The notes beneath the pieces are model-generated. The model saw nothing but the letters and a program-made list of their open reading frames with translations. It was not told the DNA's origin and made no database searches. This document shows, piece after piece, positions 1-5,251 of a DNA stretch of 5,269 bases. Where the stretch lies: the NCBI GenBank assembly GCA_905235615.1, contig CAJOMB010000100.1:5482-10750 (forward strand), read 5' to 3'. Origin of the DNA: an uncultured Bacteroidales bacterium. Lineage in GTDB: Bacteria; Bacteroidota; Bacteroidia; Bacteroidales; UBA932. Every line of letters starts with the position of its first letter. Position 1 is the first letter of the stretch. A program made the translations under genes and the position numbers.

Positions 1-4
1 TTTT

Positions 5-31
5 TGTCATTCTGAGCGAAGCGAAGAATCT
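5..31. repeat. Interspersed 27-bp repeat (SERSEES/SEAKN type) abutting lptB
   Basis: The stretch begins TGTCATTCTGAGCG and ends GCGAAGAATCT. I recognise it from memory as a short interspersed repeat found in many bacterial genomes, including Bacteroidota, which in one frame reads as a peptide containing HSERSEES. It contains a direct repeat (GCGAA at 16-20 and 21-25) and a small inverted repeat (ATTCT at 9-13, AGAAT at 25-29). The last base lies immediately before the lptB ATG. Read in the lptB frame it is open and gives CHSERSEES. Only one copy lies in this window, so its repeat status rests on recognition, not on a comparison made here. Confidence 0.65.
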
Positions 32-835
32 ATGAAATTACGTGCAGAAAAACTTGTCAAGAAATATGGCGTCCGCACCGTTGTGAAGGGCGTTTCCATG
101 GAAGTGCAGCAGGGGGAGATCGTGGGCTTCCTGGGGCCCAACGGCGCCGGTAAGACCACCAGCTTCTACATGATTACAGGGCAGATCAAGCCCAACGGCG
201 GCCGCATCTTCTTGGACGATGACGAGGGCAATACCGTCGAGATCACCAAACTGCCCATGTACCAGCGGGCCCAGCAGGGAATCGGCTATCTTCCCCAGGA
301 AGCTTCCGTTTTCCGCAAGATGTCCGTGGAAGACAATATCCTCTCCGTCATGGAACTGTCCAAGAGTACGGAGAACCTGTCCAAGGAAGAGCGCCACGAG
401 CGGATGGAGCGGCTCATTGACGAATTCAACCTGTCCAAGGTTCGCAAGTCCTTGGGCGTGCAGCTTTCCGGCGGTGAGCGCCGCCGCTGCGAAATTGCCC
501 GTGCCCTGGCCGTAGATCCCAAGTTCATCCTCCTGGACGAGCCCTTTGCCGGCGTGGACCCCATCGCCGTGGAAGACATCCAGTATATTATTGCCAAGCT
601 CAAGTACCGCAACATCGGCGTCATCATCACAGACCACAACGTGGGTGAAACCCTGGCCATCACGGACCGTGCATACCTTCTGTATGAGGGCGTTATCCTC
701 CAGTCCGGCACCCCCGAGGAACTGGCGGCCGACGAAGACGTCCGCACCAAGTACCTGGGCTCCGGCTTCGTTCTCAAACGTTCCAAATCCGTGGAAAGAG
801 CCCGCGCCGAGGTGGAACATGAAAAAGTTCTGTAA
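32..835 (+). CDS. lptB: LPS export ABC transporter ATP-binding protein LptB
   Basis: This is the cytoplasmic ATPase of the LptB2FGC complex, which extracts lipopolysaccharide from the inner membrane and drives it along the Lpt bridge to the outer membrane. All ABC ATPase motifs are visible in the 267 residues: Walker A GPNGAGKTT (35-43), Q-loop GYLPQEAS with Q89, signature LSGGE (145-149), Walker B FILLDE with D169/E170, D-loop GVDP (174-177) and switch H202. The GIGYLPQEASVFRKMSVEDN block is diagnostic of LptB rather than of other ABC ATPases. It is longer than the E. coli protein (241 residues), through a small acidic insertion near 62-70 and a charged tail after about 248. The start at 32 fits the family N-terminus (MKLRAEKLVKKYG). 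There is no Shine-Dalgarno and only 31 bp of upstream sequence, mostly repeat, so the promoter is outside the window. It converges on the sirtuin gene across a shared terminator. Confidence 0.96.
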   Translation: MKLRAEKLVKKYGVRTVVKGVSMEVQQGEIVGFLGPNGAGKTTSFYMITGQIKPNGGRIFLDDDEGNTVEITKLPMYQRAQQGIGYLPQEASVFRKMSVEDNILSVMELSKSTENLSKEERHERMERLIDEFNLSKVRKSLGVQLSGGERRRCEIARALAVDPKFILLDEPFAGVDPIAVEDIQYIIAKLKYRNIGVIITDHNVGETLAITDRAYLLYEGVILQSGTPEELAADEDVRTKYLGSGFVLKRSKSVERARAEVEHEKVL

Positions 836-839
836 AGTT

Positions 840-855
840 TGGCACACTACTTGCC
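840..855 (+). promoter_or_regulatory. Candidate sigma-54 (RpoN) -24/-12 promoter
   Basis: TGGCACACTACTTGCC matches the sigma-54 consensus TGGCAC-R-N4-TTGC-W at every fixed base except the last weak position (C instead of A/T). The GG (841-842) and GC (853-854) are exactly 10 bp apart, the spacing sigma-54 requires. It lies 5 bp after the lptB stop codon, in non-coding DNA. Ten fixed bases would occur by chance about 0.01 times in a window of this size counting both strands. The predicted start site is about 864-866. Sigma-54 is common in Bacteroidales and needs an AAA+ activator; none is encoded here. Confidence 0.6.
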
Positions 856-865
856 TATACTGAAC

Positions 866-940
866 CCGGTTAGTTTTAGTTGGTTTAGTTAATAATAGGT
901 ACAAGAAAATGGGCAACCGTGAGGTTGCCCTTCTTGTTAT
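866..940 (+). ncRNA. Possible short sigma-54-dependent transcript (putative sRNA)
   Basis: If the sigma-54 site at 840-855 is active, transcription would begin near 864-866 and meet the strong hairpin terminator at 901-937, giving an RNA of roughly 70-75 nt. The 5' part is U-rich with TTTAGTT repeated (873-889 region), and the 3' part is the terminator stem-loop. No convincing reading frame lies inside: the only ATG (909) overlaps the hairpin and opens just 26 codons that run into the antisense of the sirtuin gene. The RNA is inferred only from the promoter-terminator pairing. The alternative is that the promoter is fortuitous and the region is just the lptB 3' end. Confidence 0.3.
901..940. 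terminator. Bidirectional intrinsic terminator between lptB and the sirtuin gene
   Basis: An 8-bp perfect GC-rich stem (GGGCAACC 911-918 with GGTTGCCC 923-930) closes a GTGA loop. It is followed by TTCTTGTT on the plus strand and by ATTTTCTTGT on the minus strand, so it has a T-rich tail in both directions. The flanks ACAAGAA (901-907) and TTCTTGT (931-937) can extend the pairing. It can stop lptB or the putative short RNA from the left, and the three-gene minus-strand operon from the right, whose last stop codon (937-939) touches the hairpin. Confidence 0.88.
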
Positions 941-1638
941 ATCATCGAGAGAAACTGCTCCATTCCCTTGGTGGCTACGTCCTGGATGAAGGTGACGCGA
1001 GGGTCGGAGAGGGGGACGGGCTTGGGGTCTATCACGTAGATGGGGCAGTCGTTTCCGGCGTAGCGGTACAGGCCGGCTGCAGGATAGACTTGCAGCGAGG
1101 ACCCCACGATGAGGAGGATATCGGCCTTCTGAACCAGGTTGATGGCCTTCTCGATGTTGGGGACGGCCTCCCCGAAGAAGACGATATGGGGCCTTAGCTG
1201 GCTGCCGTTGGGTGCCAGGTCTCCCGGCACGACGGGCCTGTACCCCACATCGATGACCTCCGCCTCGGAAGCCGTGCGGTCATAGACACCGTTCTCCGGA
1301 CGCACCTTGGTGAGTTCCCCGTGCAGGTGCAGCACCCGCGTGGAGCCGGCCCGCTCGTGGAGATTGTCCACGTTCTGGGTAATGACGTCCACCAGATAGT
1401 CTTTCTCCAGTCCGGCAATGGCCTCGTGGGCGGCGTTGGGCTTGGCATCCTTGAGTTGGGCGCGGCGCTGGTTGTAGAAATCCAGCACCAGGGCCCGGTT
1501 GCGGTACCAGCCTTCGATGGAAGCCACGTCGTTGACGTCGTACTGCTCCCACAGGCCGCCGGTGTCCCGGAAAGTGGCGAAGCCGCTCTCCGCCGAAACG
1601 CCGGCGCCGGTTAAAACGACAATGTGTTTTTTTGCCAT
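937..1638 (-). CDS. Sir2-family NAD-dependent protein deacylase (sirtuin), zinc-ribbon-less, SIRT5/CobB-like
   Basis: Sirtuins remove acyl groups from lysines, consuming NAD and releasing nicotinamide and O-acyl-ADP-ribose; this one should be cytosolic. The 233 residues show the NAD-binding GAGVSAESG (11-19), FRDTGGLW (23-30), TQNVDNLH (87-94, with N89 and D91), the catalytic histidine in HLHGE (H106), RPHIVFFGE (149-157) and GSSLQVYPA (179-187). F-Y55-x-x-R58 matches the Y-x-x-R pair that binds succinyl/malonyl/glutaryl groups in SIRT5 and CobB, so de-acidic-acylase activity is likely. The four zinc-binding cysteines normally between about 108 and 150 are all absent; the only cysteine is C198. 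I recall Bacteroidota homologues that also lack them, so this looks like a lineage form, not damage. The start codon overlaps the stop of the upstream ATPase gene by one base (TGATG), implying coupled translation. It is the last gene of the operon. Confidence 0.93.
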   Translation of the reverse strand: MAKKHIVVLTGAGVSAESGFATFRDTGGLWEQYDVNDVASIEGWYRNRALVLDFYNQRRAQLKDAKPNAAHEAIAGLEKDYLVDVITQNVDNLHERAGSTRVLHLHGELTKVRPENGVYDRTASEAEVIDVGYRPVVPGDLAPNGSQLRPHIVFFGEAVPNIEKAINLVQKADILLIVGSSLQVYPAAGLYRYAGNDCPIYVIDPKPVPLSDPRVTFIQDVATKGMEQFLSMI

Positions 1639-2786
1639 CAGTCTTTCATTTCAAAATAATAATTCCGGATCCAGTATTCGAACAGCGGGTCGATGATCTG
1701 GGGATTGTCGTTATCATCAAACACCAGCACTTCCTTTTTCATGAGGGCGTCCTTCACCCGTTTCACGTTGGCCGATGAATGGAGCCCGTACTTGCGGATG
1801 ACATCGGCCGAAGAGAAGCGGTCCACTCCGTCCACGACAGCCTTCAGGAGGTTGATCTGGTGGGTGGTGAGGTCTTCCATGATGGCATTGAAGCGAGGCT
1901 CATGGATGGCCGACAGGATGCTCAAGGCCTCCACCAGAGCCTGTTCCACGATATAACCCTTGCTCATGGCATCACAGATGGCGGCAAAGTGGTTGATGTA
2001 CCACAGATGCCCGCGGAAAAGGCGGCAGGCGCCCTGCAGGAGTTCCTTTTCCACCACCTTGCCGGCCATGGTAAAGCCTTTGTAAACGTGGTCGGCCATT
2101 TCCTTTTCGTCCACCGGGGAAAGGCGCACCCGCTCCAATTGCCGATGGAAAAGAAGGCTGGTTTGGAAGATGCCCTTCATGGCGTTGACGCCGGAACCGC
2201 AGATAATCCAGGAGAAGAGGGAGGCTTCCCGGAGTTCCCGCATGCAGGCGTCCATCGGCCGGAAAATCATCTCCGGGTTCTCCAGATGGACCAGGCTTTG
2301 GAATTCATCGACGATGAGGATGAGGCGGGTGCCCCTCTCCTGGGCCAGGATATAGGGGAAGCGGAGCATGGCTCGTACATCGGCCTCATCCAGCTCCCAG
2401 CCCAAAGAAAGAATCTTGCCATCCTCCGTAAAGTTTTCAGGATCGAAGACAAAATGCGTCCCTCCCAGGAACTTCTGCGTCAGGGCGGCATATTCCGACG
2501 AGCTGGAAGCCACCATCCTCAGGACCGTGTTGCCCAGTTTGAGGAGGAAAGCTTCCGGCGTCCGGATATTCAATGCGCTGAACTGCCCCACGGTGAAAAC
2601 CTTCCCCGACATGCGCATGGAGAAGAGAGCCTGCTGGATCAGGGAGGTCTTTCCGGTCTTCGGAGGCTCCGACAGCAGAATGTTCTCTCCCTGGTTCAGG
2701 AGATTGCTCATCAGGGTGACATCGGCCCGTCTTCCTACGAAGTTATTGCCGGTCACATATTGCGAATAGGGAAATGCGGTATCCAT
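1638..2786 (-). CDS. Archaeal-type AAA/STAND-like ATPase with C-terminal winged helix
   Basis: This is a predicted soluble P-loop ATPase of the archaeal-type ATPase_2/ORC-Cdc6-like group; its client and role are unknown. In 382 residues it shows FVGRR (16-20), typical of the start of this family's ATPase domain, Walker A PPKTGKTS (41-48), Walker B LILIVDE with D160/E161, and a sensor-1-like strand SWIICGSG (192-199). A winged-helix segment follows at about 305-357 (TTHQINLLKAV...SSADVIRKYG...RVKDALMKKE), and the protein ends with DPLFEYWIRNYYF (367-379), a C-terminal signature of this family. The residue where the P-loop glycine usually sits is E40, an oddity, but the lysine and threonine are intact. 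The gene begins 1 nt after the stop of the membrane-protein gene and overlaps the sirtuin by 1 nt, so all three are probably made from one mRNA. Family assignment is secure; function is not known. Confidence 0.85.
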   Translation of the reverse strand: MDTAFPYSQYVTGNNFVGRRADVTLMSNLLNQGENILLSEPPKTGKTSLIQQALFSMRMSGKVFTVGQFSALNIRTPEAFLLKLGNTVLRMVASSSSEYAALTQKFLGGTHFVFDPENFTEDGKILSLGWELDEADVRAMLRFPYILAQERGTRLILIVDEFQSLVHLENPEMIFRPMDACMRELREASLFSWIICGSGVNAMKGIFQTSLLFHRQLERVRLSPVDEKEMADHVYKGFTMAGKVVEKELLQGACRLFRGHLWYINHFAAICDAMSKGYIVEQALVEALSILSAIHEPRFNAIMEDLTTHQINLLKAVVDGVDRFSSADVIRKYGLHSSANVKRVKDALMKKEVLVFDDNDNPQIIDPLFEYWIRNYYFEMKD

Positions 2787-2787
2787 C

Positions 2788-4932
2788 TTACTCTTCGCTG
2801 ATTATGGCAGTAGGGGCTTCGGCGGCAGGAGCAGGCTCTGCGGCTTTCTTGCAGCACTTGCCGGTGGCGATGCACCACACGGCGCCGCCGATGACAAGGA
2901 GGCAGACTATCACCCAGCAGAACCGCTTCCAGAAGCGTTTGGCGCGGGCGGCGGGATCCACGGAGGTGAGCTTGGGGAACTTGACAAGGGAGGTGAGCGT
3001 CTTGCCGAAGCGGGTGTTCACCAGAGCATGGGCGTTGATGGCCCAGCCGTTGGCATTGAGGATGGGGCCCAGGTCGCGCTTGCGGAGTTTCCGCCAGGCA
3101 ATGAACATGGAAGGGCCGGAGATGAGGAGCATGATAACGGCCAGGATAAGGAGGAACTGCCAGAAAGCAATTCCCTTGAGGGCGGCGGCCACGCCGGCCA
3201 GGGCGGCCCCCAGCAGGCCTACGCCCATGCTGATGGCGGCGAAGATACCGGCGAACTTGGCAATGTCGAAGGGGACGGCAGGGGCTTTTCCGTCTGCTGC
3301 GGTATCGGTTGCCTCGGTGAGGCCGGACATGGATTTCTCGTTTTTCTCGGCCGCGCGTTTGTCTATGCGGTCGCTCACCATGCGGGCCACCTTCTTGTAC
3401 GGGGACCAGAAAGCCTGACGGATAGAAATGGGGTTGTCCACAATGGCAATAACCTTGGCGGTGTAGTCGTTGCCCTCGCGGTCATAGAAGACGGCGTTCT
3501 TGCCTTCTCTCAGGCCGTCCACGTCTCCGTCCGTGAGGACGGCGGCTATGTTGAAGCTCTTACCCAGCTTCTCGCTGGTGCAGGCGCAGTAGAGGATGTA
3601 CATGCCGCTGAGGCCGGAGATTTCCGGGGACGGGCCGTCCACCTTGATGCAGAGGTCTGTGCTGCGCTGGTCAATGTACAGGCGGCCGGCCTGGAACATG
3701 GCCTTGCGGGTGGGGGCGTAGAAATCGGCCAGGACAACATAATTGTTCAGGAAACGGTAGAAGTATTTCTGCAGGTGAATCACCTTGTCCACTTCCTCGA
3801 TGGAGAGGGCGTTGGCTTCCTCGGCCTTGTCTTTTTCTATGAGTTCCAGCAGGGCGGCTTTCTTGTCTTCCTTCAATATGGCGTTGATGGCATCAAGGCC
3901 CAGGGCTTCCACCTCGGCGCCCTTTTTGGCATCTATCCAGGCGGTGTAGGGGGCGAACTGGCCGCAGATGCCGGTCCATTCGGCCTCCGTGAGGCTGTCT
4001 TTCGTCCAGCCGGTCAGCGCTGCCATCTTTTCCACGGCGGCTTTCCAGGCGGGGTTCACGGCCCCTATGTGCAGAATGCCTTCTGCCGTGGGCTTGGCTA
4101 TGGGCTGCAGGGCAATCTCTTCGGAAGAGGCATCCAGGTTGCCTTCGATGGCGGCAATCTTGTCCACGCTCACATCCACGGCTGCGGCGGTGGCGGCGTC
4201 AAAGCCGATGAGCTTGCAGCGCATGAAGTAGTCGGCCATCTTCTGCTCTAAGCATTTGACGGCGGCCAGGGCGTCGGCCGTCTTGTCCCCAAAGGGGAAA
4301 ACCTCCTTGGTGCCGGCCTTCTGCCACTCGGCGTAGTCTGCACAGGCGGTGTAGAAGGCGTCAATCTGATCGGCCGTGATGCCGGGGACGCCGCTGCGGT
4401 CCAGGGCCGAAGAGATGCCGGCGATGGTTTCGATGAGCTTTGCGGTGGCCTCATCCCCGGCCGATGCGGGCGTGATGATGCCGTCTCCGTTGAACTGGGT
4501 ATCGGCAAAAATCTTCACGTTGTCCGCGGTGTCTTCTATGGAAATGCTGTCTTTCTTGAGCCCCAGGTTGCTCAGGATCTGACGGGCCGATGCCTGGAGG
4601 CGGGCCCCCACGGGATCCTCGGTGTTGAATTCGTCAATAGGGAGGGCGTCGTTCTCCTGAAGGAGGATATCTGCATTCTTGAGGATGGAGGTGAGCCACT
4701 GGGCGGTGGCGATGACCTCGTCCACGCGGATGTGTCCGTCGCCGTACACATCAATGTACTGAAGGGCCTTGGCATCGAATTCCAGGTTCTTGATCGGACA
4801 GCTGAGGACCGTCCACATCTTGCGGTCCAACTCTCCCAGATGACGGATATCTTCTCCGCTCTGGATTTTAACACGGACAGCGCCTCCAACGGAGGTAAAG
4901 GTCCAGGGATATTTCTTGGAAGACTTGCTCAT
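2788..4932 (-). CDS. Membrane protein of unknown function with EF-hand-like loops
   Basis: I do not recognise a named function; I recall similar uncharacterised proteins in Bacteroidales. The start at 4932 (MSKSSKKYPW) gives 714 residues. An in-frame ATG at 4965 would add 11 residues, but it lies only about 6 nt after the predicted transcription start, and the A-rich stretch just before 4932 is typical of initiation in this phylum. There is no signal peptide. Two EF-hand-like loops are visible: D61-V-Y-G-D-G-H-I-R-V-D-E72, nearly canonical except Y at position 3, and a weaker one around FNGDGIIT (147-154). A long, mainly helical, alanine-rich soluble part runs to about 540. Hydrophobic segments lie at about 560-585, 590-613 and 671-690. 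The basic WRKLRKR after the second and RAKRFWKRF before the third suggest a cytoplasmic loop, hence a cytoplasmic N-terminal domain and an outside C-terminal tail (KCCKK then an Ala/Pro/Glu-rich end). It is first in an operon with the ATPase and sirtuin genes. Confidence 0.85.
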   Translation of the reverse strand: MSKSSKKYPWTFTSVGGAVRVKIQSGEDIRHLGELDRKMWTVLSCPIKNLEFDAKALQYIDVYGDGHIRVDEVIATAQWLTSILKNADILLQENDALPIDEFNTEDPVGARLQASARQILSNLGLKKDSISIEDTADNVKIFADTQFNGDGIITPASAGDEATAKLIETIAGISSALDRSGVPGITADQIDAFYTACADYAEWQKAGTKEVFPFGDKTADALAAVKCLEQKMADYFMRCKLIGFDAATAAAVDVSVDKIAAIEGNLDASSEEIALQPIAKPTAEGILHIGAVNPAWKAAVEKMAALTGWTKDSLTEAEWTGICGQFAPYTAWIDAKKGAEVEALGLDAINAILKEDKKAALLELIEKDKAEEANALSIEEVDKVIHLQKYFYRFLNNYVVLADFYAPTRKAMFQAGRLYIDQRSTDLCIKVDGPSPEISGLSGMYILYCACTSEKLGKSFNIAAVLTDGDVDGLREGKNAVFYDREGNDYTAKVIAIVDNPISIRQAFWSPYKKVARMVSDRIDKRAAEKNEKSMSGLTEATDTAADGKAPAVPFDIAKFAGIFAAISMGVGLLGAALAGVAAALKGIAFWQFLLILAVIMLLISGPSMFIAWRKLRKRDLGPILNANGWAINAHALVNTRFGKTLTSLVKFPKLTSVDPAARAKRFWKRFCWVIVCLLVIGGAVWCIATGKCCKKAAEPAPAAEAPTAIISEE

Positions 4933-4956
4933 ATGTTTTTTATTTTGGTTTTCAGG

Positions 4957-4977
4957 GCCTAACATAAATGTTAAGGC
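4957..4977. promoter_or_regulatory. Imperfect dyad spanning the operon start site (operator or 5' hairpin)
   Basis: GCCTAACAT (4957-4965) and ATGTTAAGGC (4968-4977) are inverted copies apart from one extra A, with AA between them. The dyad begins at the last base of the minus-strand -7 box and covers the predicted transcription start (about 4970-4972). It could be a repressor site blocking the three-gene operon, or, in part (AACAT/ATGTT), a weak hairpin at the extreme 5' end of the mRNA. No specific regulator can be named. Confidence 0.35.
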
Positions 4978-5009
4978 AAATATAAGAAAAAATTTTGTCC
5001 CTTGTCAAA
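4977..5009 (-). promoter_or_regulatory. Bacteroidota housekeeping promoter for the three-gene operon
   Basis: On the minus strand a -33 TTTG (5009-5006) is followed after 21 bp by TATATTTG (4984-4977), a perfect TAnnTTTG -7 box. This is the sigma-ABfr type consensus of the phylum. Transcription should start near 4970-4972, giving a leader of about 38 nt before the ATG at 4932, with no Shine-Dalgarno but an A-rich tract just before the start codon. Confidence 0.78.
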
Positions 5010-5024
5010 AATTTTCTACCTTTG
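4994..5024 (+). promoter_or_regulatory. Bacteroidota housekeeping promoter for rpsU
   Basis: TTTG at 4994-4997, a 19-bp spacer and TACCTTTG at 5017-5024 fit the -33/-7 consensus TTTG-N19-21-TAnnTTTG exactly. Transcription should start around 5029-5031, leaving a leader of about 27 nt that is almost entirely the ribosome-binding region of rpsU. The -33 half lies inside the opposing promoter of the minus-strand operon. Confidence 0.85.
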
Positions 5025-5039
5025 CACTCCCAAAACGAA

Positions 5040-5049
5040 AAAGGAGGTG
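5040..5049 (+). promoter_or_regulatory. Full-length Shine-Dalgarno site of rpsU
   Basis: AAAGGAGGTG pairs at all 10 bases with the conserved 16S rRNA 3' end (CACCUCCUUU). The GGAGG core ends 9 nt before the ATG at 5057. None of the other four genes has a comparable site, as expected in Bacteroidota, where the 16S tail is masked on the ribosome. A maximal site on rpsU is therefore a regulatory feature and also fixes the start codon. Confidence 0.9.
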
Positions 5050-5056
5050 TAAAAGC

Positions 5057-5251
5057 ATGATCATCGTTCCCGTAAAAGAAGGCGAAAATATCGAAAGAGC
5101 TCTGAAGAAATTCAAGCGCAAGTTCGAAAAGACCGGTGCCGTCCGCGAGATGCGCGCCCGCAAAAACTTTGAGAAACCTTCCGTGAAGAACCGTATGGCC
5201 CGCATGAAGGCCATCTACGTACAGCATCTGCGCCTTCAGGAAGAGCAGTAA
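5057..5251 (+). CDS. rpsU: 30S ribosomal protein bS21
   Basis: This is a small basic protein of the 30S subunit that sits near the 3' end of 16S rRNA and takes part in translation initiation. The 64 residues (E. coli has 71) match the family throughout: MIIVPVKEGENIERALKKFK at the N-terminus, the basic KRKFEKTGAVREMRARKNFEKPS centre, and a basic C-terminal helix with KNRMARMKA. The start is set by the Shine-Dalgarno site 9 nt upstream. In Flavobacterium johnsoniae bS21, with bS18 and bS6, holds the anti-Shine-Dalgarno sequence out of use, and ribosomes lacking bS21 favour mRNAs with strong sites such as rpsU's own; the same loop is inferred here. It has its own promoter and is divergent from the three-gene operon. 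Only 18 bp of sequence remains after the stop, with no feature visible. Confidence 0.97.
   Translation: MIIVPVKEGENIERALKKFKRKFEKTGAVREMRARKNFEKPSVKNRMARMKAIYVQHLRLQEEQ

Noticed and set aside
1..31. Search for a -33/-7 promoter directly before lptB
   Set aside because: A TTTG is present at 3-6 but no TAnnTTTG box follows at the right distance; the promoter is probably upstream of the window.
859..889. Possible second stem (ACTGAACC with GGTTTAGT, one G-U pair) before the terminator
   Set aside because: The first arm lies mostly upstream of the predicted sigma-54 start, so it would not be in that RNA, and the 15-nt loop makes it weak.
38..916. A 292-codon open frame on the minus strand across lptB
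   Set aside because: lptB carries every ABC ATPase motif in the opposite strand, and this frame starts inside non-coding DNA and the terminator.
909..989. Small open frame (26 codons) starting ATGGGCAACC in the terminator
   Set aside because: Its first codons are the terminator hairpin itself and the rest is antisense to the sirtuin gene; there is no ribosome site.
1627..1633. Run of seven A residues (minus strand) at codons 2-4 of the sirtuin gene, a possible slippage site
   Set aside because: Lysine codons after the start are common, seven bases is short for phase variation, and the downstream frame is intact.
1779..2801. A 340-codon open frame on the plus strand, antisense to the ATPase gene
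   Set aside because: The minus-strand reading has Walker A, Walker B and family C-terminal motifs; the plus-strand product shows no recognisable domain.
3028..4251. A 407-codon open frame on the plus strand, antisense to the membrane-protein gene
   Set aside because: It is a by-product of GC-rich third positions of the true gene. The product is a low-complexity Gly/His/Glu/Ala-rich sequence with no motif, and there is no promoter or ribosome site before it.
4933..4965. Alternative upstream ATG for the membrane protein (11 extra residues)
   Set aside because: It would leave a leader of only about 6 nt after the predicted start site and lies in the dyad, whereas the ATG at 4932 has the A-rich upstream context and a family-like N-terminus.
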